A DNA stretch of 64,000 nucleotides, taken from Hyalangium gracile. GTDB lineage: Bacteria > Myxococcota > Myxococcia > Myxococcales > Myxococcaceae. Shown piece after piece: positions 35,358 to 44,509 of this stretch; positions within the stretch are counted from its first letter, which is position 1, and the number at the start of each line of letters is the position of its first letter. The translations under genes were made by a program, and so were the position numbers. The notes under the pieces are model-generated. The model was not told the DNA's origin, made no database searches, and saw only the letters and a program-made list of their open reading frames with translations. The stretch is from contig NZ_JAHXBG010000015.1 of the NCBI RefSeq assembly GCF_020103725.1, forward strand, positions 124,001 through 188,000, in the 5' to 3' direction.

Positions 35358-37313
35358 TCAGATGTTCACGGTCCCCTCGGCCAGCTGCGGCAGGCCGGGG
35401 TGGTTCGTGACGAGCAGCACCTGAGTCAGCGTGCCCAGGTGCTTGAGCATCCGGCCGATCAGCGGCAGCTTCACCTCGTCCATGCCGGCGAACGGGTGCT
35501 CCAGGATGAACGGGTACTTCACCCGGGCGCTCACCTTCTCCACCACCGTCATCCGCAGCGCCAGGTAGTACATGTCCATGTCTCGAGGAGGGATCTCCCC
35601 CACCCCGAGTTGCTGGCCCGGCACGAACACCGAGCCCAGGCCGTCCTTGTCCCACTCGACGCCCAGGTAGCGCCGATCCGTGAGGGCGCTCAGGTACTGG
35701 GTGCACCGGTCCCGCAGCAGCCCCGCCACCGTGGGCACGTCCATGGACAACAGATCCGCGGCCACCTTCATCAGCACCGGGGACGGGTCCTCCATCGGCC
35801 CCGAGGCCGCCCCCATGCCAGGATCCGCGGCTCCCGCCGCCATGGGCACCGCTCCGGACTTCGCCAGCGCGATGGACTCCTTCGTCCGGGAGAGCTCCCG
35901 CTCCACCTCGCGCAGATCGCGCACGAACGAGCCCTTCTTCCCGATCTCCGCGTTGAGCTGCTCGATCTGCTCCTTGATGGAGTCGCGCTGCTGCCCCGCT
36001 GCCACGTACTCCGGATCGGACTCCATGGCCGTGAGCTGATCGCGCAGCTCGGTGAGCCGCTGCTCCAGCAGCCCCTTGCGCTCGAACATGGCGGGGATCT
36101 CCTCGGGCGTCTCCACATCGAGCGCCTTCAGAGCCCTGCGCACCGGCGCGGCATCGACCTCGAACTCCTCGAGGATCTTCTTCTCGCGCGCGGAGAACAT
36201 GCCCTCCTTGCTGCGCACATTCGACGTCTTCGACAGATCGTCCACGTACCGCAGCGCCACCATCGCCGCCCACCCGAAGGCGGGGATGTCCAGCAGCGTC
36301 AGGTAGCGCCACCCCGTGTCCAGCACCGCGCCCAGGATGATGCCCATCAGCAGGAACAGCGATCCGGCGCCCACCCCCACCCAGAAGAGGGGGTTCTTCT
36401 TCAACGGCTCCACGGCCACGGGCGCCGCCTGCGCCTCCTGCTCGCGCTCCTGCGCCAGCCGGTTCAGCGCATCCTCCCGCCGAGCCACCGCCTTGGGGTA
36501 GCGCTCCACGCGGGTGAGGATGTCGGCCGGCAACCCCAGCGACTCAGGCGTGGGCGCCGCGTTCCACGCGTTCTCCGCGTCGCGCACGGCCACCCGGAGG
36601 CCCTCGGTGCTCTTCAGCTTCCGCTCCACCTCGAAGAGCTGCGAGTTGAGGCCGTCCAGCTTGAACTGGAGATCCTCCATCACTCGCGACTTCACGAGCT
36701 CCTCCTCCAGCTCCTTGAGCTTCGCCTCGGCAGCGGGGATGTCCTCCGCGGGCGCCACGGCCTGGGTGCTGGCCAGTCCAGACAAGGAAGGGTTGCTGCC
36801 CAGGGCGGGCATGCCGGGATGACTCCCGCCCACGCCCGGCAGCGACGGACGCTTCAGATCCGGCTTGGAGGTGCGCACCCGTGGCTTGCGTGAGGGCATC
36901 TGCCCGGGCGTCAGCGAGTACACGTGCTCCCAGGCCGTGCGCGACGGCAGGCCCACCTGCGCTCGCAGGAACTGGGCGATCTCCGTCGAGTCCTGGGACA
37001 CCAGCTCCGGCGGTTGGCCCGGCGCCGTCTGCTTGTGCAGCGTCCCCACCCCGCCCAGATCCCGCAGCAGGCGGTAGGTGAGGTTGTCCTGGCCCACCAG
37101 GGTGAGGGCCGCCTTGGCGGCCTTCTGGCCCTGTGCCGCGAACCGGGCGTCCTCGCCGCGCCCATCGGCATACAGGAGCGCCAGCGAGAGCGCCGCCAGC
37201 GGGCTGATCTCACCACCGGGCGGCTTGAGGACGAGGAAGCCCTGCTTGAAGGGGAAGCGGCCCTGCGGGGAGAAGCCCCGGACGTTCTGGACGGCGACCT
37301 CGGTGAAGTGCAT
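35358..37313 (-). CDS. SMC-like coiled-coil protein lacking Walker A
   Basis: Protein of 651 residues shaped like a small SMC/RecF-type ATPase. The N-terminus (MHFTEVAVQNVRGFSPQGRFPFKQGFLVLKPPGGEISPLAALSLAL) aligns with the opening strand of such ATPases, but the GxxGxGKS loop is replaced by KPPGGEISP. The C-terminus keeps a Walker-B-like segment (FILEHPFAGMDE, LLVTNH). Between them are coiled coils (AAEAKLKELEEELVKSR..., RLTELRDQLTAMESD...) and two membrane helices near 310-360 (PLFWVGVGAGSLFLLMGIILGAV). A membrane-bound, nucleotide-binding-deficient relative is the best reading. Start could also be the ATG at 37325. Confidence 0.75.
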   Translation of the reverse strand: MHFTEVAVQNVRGFSPQGRFPFKQGFLVLKPPGGEISPLAALSLALLYADGRGEDARFAAQGQKAAKAALTLVGQDNLTYRLLRDLGGVGTLHKQTAPGQPPELVSQDSTEIAQFLRAQVGLPSRTAWEHVYSLTPGQMPSRKPRVRTSKPDLKRPSLPGVGGSHPGMPALGSNPSLSGLASTQAVAPAEDIPAAEAKLKELEEELVKSRVMEDLQFKLDGLNSQLFEVERKLKSTEGLRVAVRDAENAWNAAPTPESLGLPADILTRVERYPKAVARREDALNRLAQEREQEAQAAPVAVEPLKKNPLFWVGVGAGSLFLLMGIILGAVLDTGWRYLTLLDIPAFGWAAMVALRYVDDLSKTSNVRSKEGMFSAREKKILEEFEVDAAPVRRALKALDVETPEEIPAMFERKGLLEQRLTELRDQLTAMESDPEYVAAGQQRDSIKEQIEQLNAEIGKKGSFVRDLREVERELSRTKESIALAKSGAVPMAAGAADPGMGAASGPMEDPSPVLMKVAADLLSMDVPTVAGLLRDRCTQYLSALTDRRYLGVEWDKDGLGSVFVPGQQLGVGEIPPRDMDMYYLALRMTVVEKVSARVKYPFILEHPFAGMDEVKLPLIGRMLKHLGTLTQVLLVTNHPGLPQLAEGTVNI

Positions 37314-37342
37314 GCGCGGCCCCATTCTAGCGCACAAAAGCA

Positions 37343-37374
37343 GAGAGGAGCGTCCTGGAACGGACACTCCTCTC
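37343..37374 (-). terminator. Rho-independent terminator of the ribosomal operon
   Basis: GAGAGGAG (37343-37350) pairs with CTCCTCTC (37367-37374), and GTCC/GGAC extends the stem after a C-A mismatch. Reading the minus strand it is followed by TGCTTTTG. It lies 46 bp after the rplS stop codon. Confidence 0.8.
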
Positions 37375-37420
37375 GGTACCGCGAAAGGCTGTGACGTGGG
37401 GCCGTGAGGACCCCGGCCGA

Positions 37421-37828
37421 CTAGGCCCCGGCGGCGGGCTTGGTGGCCTTCTTGCCCTCGGCGGACGGCGCCGGGGTGTTGTCCTCCTGCACGTCCACGC
37501 GGGAGGCCTTGCCCTTGAGGTCGCGGAGGTAGAAGAGGCGGTTGCGGTTCACGCTGCCGCGCGAGAGGACCTCGATCTTCTCGTAGCGGGGGCTGTGCAG
37601 CGGGAAGATGCGCTCCACGCCGACGCCGAAGGACACCTTGCGCACGGTGAAGCTGGCGCGGTTGTTGCCCTTCTTCTTGCGGATGACGACGCCCTCGAAA
37701 GCCTGGACGCGCTCCTTCTCACCCTCCTTCACCTTCCAGTGAACTCGAACCGAGTCGCCGGTCCGGAAGTCGACCAGCTCCTTGCGCAGGTGCTTGGCTT
37801 CGACGTACTCGATGGCGCTGTGACGCAT
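37421..37828 (-). CDS. rplS: 50S ribosomal protein L19
   Basis: Ribosomal protein of 135 residues located at the 30S-50S interface. It has the L19 core: [86 protein letters not shown]. About 20 extra residues at the C-terminus ([25 protein letters not shown]) are beyond the usual family end. It is last in the operon, 131 bp after trmD; this longer gap may hold an extra promoter. Confidence 0.97.
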   Translation of the reverse strand: MRHSAIEYVEAKHLRKELVDFRTGDSVRVHWKVKEGEKERVQAFEGVVIRKKKGNNRASFTVRKVSFGVGVERIFPLHSPRYEKIEVLSRGSVNRNRLFYLRDLKGKASRVDVQEDNTPAPSAEGKKATKPAAGA

Positions 37829-37959
37829 GACGGACTCCAGAAATCTTGTGGTGCGAAAGACCAGTAAGAGGGGGGCCTAGTAGCAGAGAGAGGCGAGTCG
37901 GACAAGTCCGCAGATCGTCCTGTGTTTCGCCCTGCCCGTCCCGGAGTCCAACCCCGGCG

Positions 37960-38694
37960 CTACAGGTCTTCCTCCCTCAGGTTCAGCAGCTTCTGGTCCG
38001 CTGGCCCGAGCTCCAGGCGGGCGAAGAGGTCCGGCCGGCGCTCCCGGGTGAGCATCAGGGCCTTCCAGCGCCTCCAGCGGGCAATCCGGGCGTGATCCCC
38101 GGACTGGAGCACCGCGGGCACCTCCGCGCCCCGGAACACGGGCGGCCGGGTGTACTGGGGGTGCTCCAGCAGCCCCTCCTCGAAGCTCTCGCTGACGTGG
38201 GACGCCTGGTTGCCCAGCACCCCAGGGAGCAGCCGGGCCACCGCGTCCACCACCGCCAGCGCCGCGATCTCCCCGCCCGTGAGGATGAAGTCCCCCAGGG
38301 ACAGCTCCCCGTCCAGGTACCCCATCACCCGCTCGTCCACGCCCTCGTACCGGCCGCAGATGAGGATCAGCCCCGGCGCGTGGCTGACGAGCTCGCGCGC
38401 CCGGGCCTGGGTGAACGTGGGCCCCCGAGGGCTCATCAGCAGCACCTTCGCGCCCGGGTTTCGGGCCCGCGCCGCCTCGATGGCCGCCACCAGCGGCTCC
38501 ACCTTCATCACCATGCCCGCGCCGCCGCCGTAGGGCGTGTCGTCCGTGACGCGGTGCTTGCCCTCGGCGTACTCGCGGATGTCCGTGGCGGTGACGGCCA
38601 GCTTGCCCCGCTCTCGCGCCTTGCCGAGGATGCTCTCGCTCACGTACCCGGACACCATCCCAGGGAAGAGCGTGAGGATCTCCACCGGGTACAT
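37960..38694 (-). CDS. trmD: tRNA (guanine-N1-)-methyltransferase TrmD
   Basis: SPOUT methyltransferase of 244 residues that makes m1G37 in tRNAs, which prevents +1 frameshifting. It shows the SAM-knot region ([54 protein letters not shown]) and the substrate-recognition Asp segment ([29 protein letters not shown]). The ATG overlaps the rimM stop by one base (TGATG-type coupling). The C-terminal portion ([20 protein letters not shown]) is complete. Confidence 0.97.
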   Translation of the reverse strand: MYPVEILTLFPGMVSGYVSESILGKARERGKLAVTATDIREYAEGKHRVTDDTPYGGGAGMVMKVEPLVAAIEAARARNPGAKVLLMSPRGPTFTQARARELVSHAPGLILICGRYEGVDERVMGYLDGELSLGDFILTGGEIAALAVVDAVARLLPGVLGNQASHVSESFEEGLLEHPQYTRPPVFRGAEVPAVLQSGDHARIARWRRWKALMLTRERRPDLFARLELGPADQKLLNLREEDL

Positions 38695-39221
38695 CAGCCC
38701 TCCTCCTCCCCCACGTACTCGGGCGGCTTGATGACGATCCGCCCTCCCGGCACGTCCACGGAGGGGACGAACTCATCGGCGAAGGGGACGATCAGCTCGG
38801 GCTTGCCCGGCCCTTGGATGACGAGGTTGGGCACCTCGCCGGTGGCCCAGAGCTCCACCACCTTGCCCAGCTCCTGGCCCGCCTCGTCCACGGCGGTGAG
38901 CCCCACCAGATCGCCCTGGAAGTACTCGCCCTCGGAGGGAGGCTCCAGATCCTCGCGGTAGACGAACACCGTGGAGCCGACCAGTCCCTCGGCGTCCTCG
39001 CGCGTCTCCACTCCCTCGAAGGCGATGATGTCCTCCTTGGGCGTGGGCCGCAGGGACTCGATGCGCAGCTCCCGCTCCTGGCCTGCGCGGGTGCGCACGC
39101 GCACGCGCTCCACGGCCGCGAGCGTCTGCGAGCCGGGATCGAACGGGCGCACGGCGATCTCGCCCCGGATGCCATGGGCCCGGGCCACATAGCCCAGCTC
39201 CAAGAGAGGCCGGGGCGTCAC
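38694..39221 (-). CDS. rimM: Ribosome maturation factor RimM
   Basis: 30S assembly factor of 175 residues that binds S19 and helps mature the 16S rRNA head. The N-terminal beta-barrel reads [25 protein letters not shown]..., and the PRC-barrel reads [59 protein letters not shown]. It is coupled to trmD downstream and overlaps khpA upstream by 4 bp. Confidence 0.96.
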   Translation of the reverse strand: MTPRPLLELGYVARAHGIRGEIAVRPFDPGSQTLAAVERVRVRTRAGQERELRIESLRPTPKEDIIAFEGVETREDAEGLVGSTVFVYREDLEPPSEGEYFQGDLVGLTAVDEAGQELGKVVELWATGEVPNLVIQGPGKPELIVPFADEFVPSVDVPGGRIVIKPPEYVGEEEG

Positions 39222-39511
39222 TGGGCGTCGGGGGCGGGAGGCGCCGCGGGAGCCGCCACCGGGGCGGGCGCCGCGCGCCGATCGTCGAGGATCTCGAGGC
39301 GGACCTTCTGCCCTTGCTTCTGGGCGGCGGCGCTCAGCAACGTCCGGAGGGCATTCACGGTCCGCCCGTCACGGCCGATCACCTTGCCGACGTCCTCGGG
39401 AGCGACCTTCAGCTCATAGAGCCGGGCGCCGTCCACCTCGGACACACGCAGGCCCACCTGGTCTGGTTGGTCGACCAGGGCCCGCGCGAGATAAGTGAGA
39501 AGTTGCTCCAC
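39218..39511 (-). CDS. khpA: KH-domain RNA-binding protein KhpA
   Basis: Small RNA-binding protein of 97 residues with a KH fold: LRVSEVDGARLYELKVAPEDVGKVIGRDGRTVNALRTLLSAAA, including the GxxG loop as IGRDGR. An Ala/Pro-rich tail ([19 protein letters not shown]) is unusual for the family. Position between rpsP and rimM is the classical bacterial arrangement. It overlaps rimM by 4 bp. Confidence 0.95.
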   Translation of the reverse strand: MEQLLTYLARALVDQPDQVGLRVSEVDGARLYELKVAPEDVGKVIGRDGRTVNALRTLLSAAAQKQGQKVRLEILDDRRAAPAPVAAPAAPPAPDAQ

Positions 39512-39533
39512 GTCCGGTCAGATCCGGTCGGGA

Positions 39534-39791
39534 TCAGGCCGTGGGAGGCGTGGCCTTGGCCGCGCGCTTGATGAGCTCGCCCACCGTCTCGGAAGGCGTC
39601 GCGCCCGTCTTCAGCCAGTACTGGAGCCGCTCCTGGTTGAACTCCACCTTCGGGGGGTTCAGGTTCGGATCGTAGGCCCCCACGGCCTCGATGAACTTGC
39701 CATCCCGGGGGTTCCGGGAGTCGGTGGCAACCACGTGGTAGTACGGCTTCTTCTTGGCGCCCGCGCGGGCGAGACGGAGGACGACGGCCAT
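39534..39791 (-). CDS. rpsP: 30S ribosomal protein S16
   Basis: Ribosomal protein of 85 residues required for 30S assembly. The sequence MAVVLRLARAGAKKKPYYHVVATDSRNPRDGKFIEAVGAYDPN is diagnostic; normal family length. It is the first gene of the rpsP-khpA-rimM-trmD-rplS operon. The 78 bp upstream hold the operon leader, before which rlmN ends. Confidence 0.97.
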   Translation of the reverse strand: MAVVLRLARAGAKKKPYYHVVATDSRNPRDGKFIEAVGAYDPNLNPPKVEFNQERLQYWLKTGATPSETVGELIKRAAKATPPTA

Positions 39792-39869
39792 TGAACAGAC
39801 TCCAGTGAAAACAGCAGGTAACGAAAATTTGTAGGAGGGCGCGCTATTAGCGTCCCTGCCTCGGGATTG

Positions 39870-41018
39870 TCAAGGAAGCTCGGTAGCTTGCGTCGCCTGC
39901 GAGGCATCCTGCCCGCCCCGGTTGGCGAGCTGCCCACAGGCGCCGGCGATGTCCCGGCCTCGATTCTGTCGGATGAAGGCGGCGATGTGGCCCTCGGCGA
40001 GGATGGCGCGGAAGGCCTCCGCCCGCTCCTCCATGGTGGTCTGGAAGCCCAGGCCGGGGTTCTCGTTGTAGGGGATGAGGTTCACCTTGGCGGGGATGCC
40101 CTTGAGCAGCTCGATGAGCCGGTAGGCGTCCTCGTCGCTGTCGTTGAAGCCCCTCAATAGTACGTACTCAAACGTAATCCGCCGGCCCTGGCGCAGGGGG
40201 AACTTGCGGCACGCCTCCAGCAGGGCGGCGATGTTCCACTTGCGGTTGACGGGCATCGTCTTGCTGCGCTGCTCGTCGGTGCTGGCGTTGAGCGAGATGG
40301 CCAGCTTGACGTCCGTCTCCTGGCCGAAGCGCTCGATCATGGGCACCAGGCCCACGGTGGAGACGGTGATGTGGCGGTGGGAGAAGTTGGGCCCTTCCTC
40401 GGACTGGAGGATGGAGAGCGCCGTCTTGAGGTTCTCGAAGTTGTGGAGCGGCTCGCCCATGCCCATGAACACCAGGTTGCTGAGCGGGCGGTAGGTCTCC
40501 AGGCCCTCGAGCTGGCGCACCTCGCGGTTGACGCGGTGCACCTGGGCGACGATCTCTCCGGGGGTGAGGTTGCGCTTGAGCCCCAGGGTGCCCGTCATGC
40601 AGAACGAGCACGCCATGGCGCAGCCCACCTGGGTGGAGACGCACAGCGTCTTGCGGTCCTCGGAGGGCATGTAGACGGACTCGATGTAGCGTCCATCGCG
40701 CGTCTTGAAGCGGTACTTGATGGTGCCATCCATCGAGCGCTGCTCGAGATCCTTCTCGAGCGGGACGATCTCGGCGCGCTCCTTGAGCTTCTGGCGCAGG
40801 GCCTTGGACAGGTCCGTCATCTCGTCGAACGAGGTGACGCCGCGCTGGTGGATCCAGCGGAAGACCTGCCCGGCGCGGAAGGCGCGCTCGCCCAGCTGCT
40901 CGGTGAGGAAGCGGGTCAGTCCCTCCAGCGTGAGGCTGGACACGTCGACGAGCTTCGCCGGCGCGGGCGCGGGCAGCGGCGTGGTGTCAGGAGTGGTGAC
41001 GGAGGGCTCGGACATCAT
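39870..41018 (-). CDS. rlmN: Dual-specificity 23S rRNA/tRNA methyltransferase RlmN
   Basis: Radical SAM methyltransferase of 382 residues that makes m2A2503 in 23S rRNA and m2A37 in some tRNAs. The 4Fe-4S motif is CAMACSFC (CX3CX2C). The methyl-carrying C-terminal Cys lies in GRDIAGACGQLA. Other family motifs are TLCVSTQVGC, NLVFMGMGEPLHNF, VKLAISLNAS, FEYVLLRGFND and NLIPYNENPG. I start at the first of two adjacent ATGs (41018); codons upstream look non-coding. Confidence 0.95.
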   Translation of the reverse strand: MMSEPSVTTPDTTPLPAPAPAKLVDVSSLTLEGLTRFLTEQLGERAFRAGQVFRWIHQRGVTSFDEMTDLSKALRQKLKERAEIVPLEKDLEQRSMDGTIKYRFKTRDGRYIESVYMPSEDRKTLCVSTQVGCAMACSFCMTGTLGLKRNLTPGEIVAQVHRVNREVRQLEGLETYRPLSNLVFMGMGEPLHNFENLKTALSILQSEEGPNFSHRHITVSTVGLVPMIERFGQETDVKLAISLNASTDEQRSKTMPVNRKWNIAALLEACRKFPLRQGRRITFEYVLLRGFNDSDEDAYRLIELLKGIPAKVNLIPYNENPGLGFQTTMEERAEAFRAILAEGHIAAFIRQNRGRDIAGACGQLANRGGQDASQATQATELP

Positions 41019-41164
41019 CAGGGTTCTAACGAGGGGTGTAGGGGGGAGCCTTCCCACATCTGGGGGCGGCAAGTCAAAGGCGCGCTCGCCAGGTCGCCAG
41101 CAGCCCCGCGAATTGGGAGAATGCGCCGCCGCCCTTCCCCGCCGTCCAGGAGCCAACCCACCTC

Positions 41165-41731
41165 ATGAGCCAGGAAACCATCCACCTCGTGCAGAAGGCC
41201 TTCGAACTCACGATGAAGCGCGACATGGAGGCGCTGCGCGAGCTCGTCACACCGGACTACCACCTCTGGACCACCTACCCCGCCCACCTGCCCTTCAGCG
41301 GAGAGGCGCGGGGCCCGGAGGACAGCGCGGCGCTGATGCTGCGCCTGACCAATGCGTTCGAGATTCTCGGCGCCGAGGTGAGGGGCATCGTCACGCAGCC
41401 GGACATGGCCGTCGTCATCGTCGAGGAGAAGCTGCGCTCGAGGGAGACCGGGAAGACGACCACCAACAACGTCGTGAGCGTCATGACGCTGCGGGACGGC
41501 AAGCTCGCCTCCTCGCGCATCTTCGCGGACACCTTCGCCATCAGCGAGGTCCTCCGCCAGGACGCGCCCCCCGAGCGCGCCTCCCGCCCCAAGAAGAGCC
41601 CGGCGAAGAAGAACACCGTGAAGGCGGGCAAGAAGGCCGCGGCGCCGGCGAAGAAGAACACCGTCCGGGCGGCCAAGGCCCCGAAGGGCGCGGCCCGGGG
41701 CAAGAAGAGCACGGCCCGGGCTCGCGCCTGA
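41165..41731 (+). CDS. NTF2-like domain protein with histone-H1-like basic tail
   Basis: Protein of 188 residues. Residues 1-125 look like a SnoaL/NTF2-type cone fold (IHLVQKAFELTMKRDMEALRELVTPDYHLWTTYPAHLPFSGEARGPEDSAALMLRLTNAFEILGAEV...VVSVMTLRDGKLASSRIFADTF). Residues from about 137 are a Lys/Ala/Arg tail with repeated AKKNTV (PAKKNTVKAGKKAAAPAKKNTVRAAK), much like the basic tails of histone H1 or bacterial nucleoid proteins. The pairing suggests DNA or RNA association. It converges with ndk. Confidence 0.8.
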   Translation: MSQETIHLVQKAFELTMKRDMEALRELVTPDYHLWTTYPAHLPFSGEARGPEDSAALMLRLTNAFEILGAEVRGIVTQPDMAVVIVEEKLRSRETGKTTTNNVVSVMTLRDGKLASSRIFADTFAISEVLRQDAPPERASRPKKSPAKKNTVKAGKKAAAPAKKNTVRAAKAPKGAARGKKSTARARA

Positions 41732-41778
41732 GCGCGGGCACCGGGCCGTAGGTCCCATCGACATCGGGGCAGGAAGGA

Positions 41779-42222
41779 CTACTTCTTGCCCTGGTACTCG
41801 TACGAGTGGATCTCGGTCTCGCGGAAGAAGTAGGCGACCTCGATCTTCGCGTTCTCGAGGCTGTCCGAGCCGTGCACCGTGTTCTTGTCGATGCTGGTGG
41901 CGAACTCCTTGCGGATGGTGCCCGGGGCGGCGTTGGCCGGGTTGGTGGCGCCCATGATCTCGCGGTTGGCGGCCACGGCGTTCTCACCCTCCAGCACCAT
42001 CAGCACCACGGGGCCAGAGATCATGAAGCTGACCAGATCCTTGAAGAAGGGGCGCGCCTTGTGCACGGCGTAGAAGCCCTCGGCCTGCGCCTGGGACAGG
42101 TGCTGCAGGCGGATGGCGACGGGCTTCAGGCCCTTCTCCTCGAACTTGGAGATGATCTTGCCGATGATGCCCTTCTCCAGCCCGTCCGGCTTGATGATGG
42201 AAAGCGTACGCTCGATGGCCAT
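41779..42222 (-). CDS. ndk: Nucleoside diphosphate kinase
   Basis: Enzyme of 147 residues that equilibrates NTP pools through a phospho-histidine. The catalytic His lies in [20 protein letters not shown], and the nucleotide-binding start is [29 protein letters not shown]. Normal length. It follows sucD by 37 bp and is likely the last gene of sucC-sucD-ndk; the succinyl-CoA synthetase makes NTP that this enzyme exchanges. Confidence 0.97.
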   Translation of the reverse strand: MAIERTLSIIKPDGLEKGIIGKIISKFEEKGLKPVAIRLQHLSQAQAEGFYAVHKARPFFKDLVSFMISGPVVLMVLEGENAVAANREIMGATNPANAAPGTIRKEFATSIDKNTVHGSDSLENAKIEVAYFFRETEIHSYEYQGKK

Positions 42223-42259
42223 GTGGTGGTCCTCGTGTCTTGAGTGAGAGGTGGAACGG

Positions 42260-43162
42260 CTAGCGGTTCTTCTTGGGGGCGCCGCGCTTGAGCGCCTCCT
42301 GGAGCGTGGTGCCCAGCTCCGTGGGGCTGGCGGCCATGAGGAAGCCGGCGGCCTCCATGGCCTTGATCTTCTCCGAGGCGGTGCCCTTGCCGCCGGAGAT
42401 GATGGCGCCCGCGTGGCCCATGCGCTTGCCCGGAGGCGCGGACTGGCCCGCGATGAAGCCGGCGATGGGCTTGGTGAACTCGCGCGCCACGTACTCGGCG
42501 GCGGCCTCCTCGGCGCTGCCGCCGATCTCGCCGATCATGATGACGGCGTCCGTCTCCGGATCGGCGTTGAACAGCTTGAGGCAGTCGATGAAGTCCGTGC
42601 CGTTGACCGGATCACCGCCGATGCCCACCGCGGTGCTCTGGCCCAGGCCCAGCTGGGTGAGCTGGTGCACGGCCTCGTACGTCAGCGTGCCCGAGCGCGA
42701 CACCACGCCGATGCGGCCCGGCTTGTGGATGTGGCCCGGCATGATGCCGATCTTGCACTTGGCGCCCGGGGTGATGACGCCGGGGCAGTTGGGGCCGATG
42801 AGGCGAATGCCCGGCTTGCCCTGCAGGTAGCGCTTGGCGCGCACCATGTCGTTGACGGGGATGCCCTCGGTGATGGTGATGATGAGGGCGACGCCCGCAT
42901 CAGCGGCCTCCATGATGGAGTCCGCGGCGAACGGCGGCGGGACGAAGATGACGGAGGTGTTGGCGCCCGTCTGCTTCACCGCGTCGGCCACGGAGTTGAA
43001 GACGGGGACCTTGCCCTCGAAGTCGGTGCCGCCCTTGCCCGGGGTGACGCCGGCCACCAGCTTCGTGCCGTACTCCAGCATCTGCTTGGAGTGGAACGAG
43101 CCCGCCGAGCCCGTGATGCCCTGGCAGAGGACCTTCGTGTTCTCGTTGACGAGGATGCTCAT
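42260..43162 (-). CDS. sucD: Succinyl-CoA synthetase subunit alpha
   Basis: Alpha subunit of 300 residues of the TCA enzyme that couples succinyl-CoA hydrolysis to NTP formation. The CoA-binding Rossmann region is [35 protein letters not shown], and the phospho-His loop is [21 protein letters not shown]. The start at 43162 gives [12 protein letters not shown], the family N-terminus. It follows sucC by 35 bp. Confidence 0.97.
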   Translation of the reverse strand: MSILVNENTKVLCQGITGSAGSFHSKQMLEYGTKLVAGVTPGKGGTDFEGKVPVFNSVADAVKQTGANTSVIFVPPPFAADSIMEAADAGVALIITITEGIPVNDMVRAKRYLQGKPGIRLIGPNCPGVITPGAKCKIGIMPGHIHKPGRIGVVSRSGTLTYEAVHQLTQLGLGQSTAVGIGGDPVNGTDFIDCLKLFNADPETDAVIMIGEIGGSAEEAAAEYVAREFTKPIAGFIAGQSAPPGKRMGHAGAIISGGKGTASEKIKAMEAAGFLMAASPTELGTTLQEALKRGAPKKNR

Positions 43163-43197
43163 GAGGTGACTCTCGTAAAGACGGGGTGACGGAGGGG

Positions 43198-44358
<1,161 letters not shown>

Positions 44359-44509
44359 CGAGGCTCCGAGTGAACGGCCTTGGCTTGAGGCGTCAAGCGC
44401 GGGCTGCGTATTCGCGCAATCCGCGCCTGAGTGCAAGGACGTTCACCAGCCTGGGGTGACACGACCCCCTATGTAGGCATGAGCGGTGCTTCCCAGGTCC
44501 CCTTCAGAA

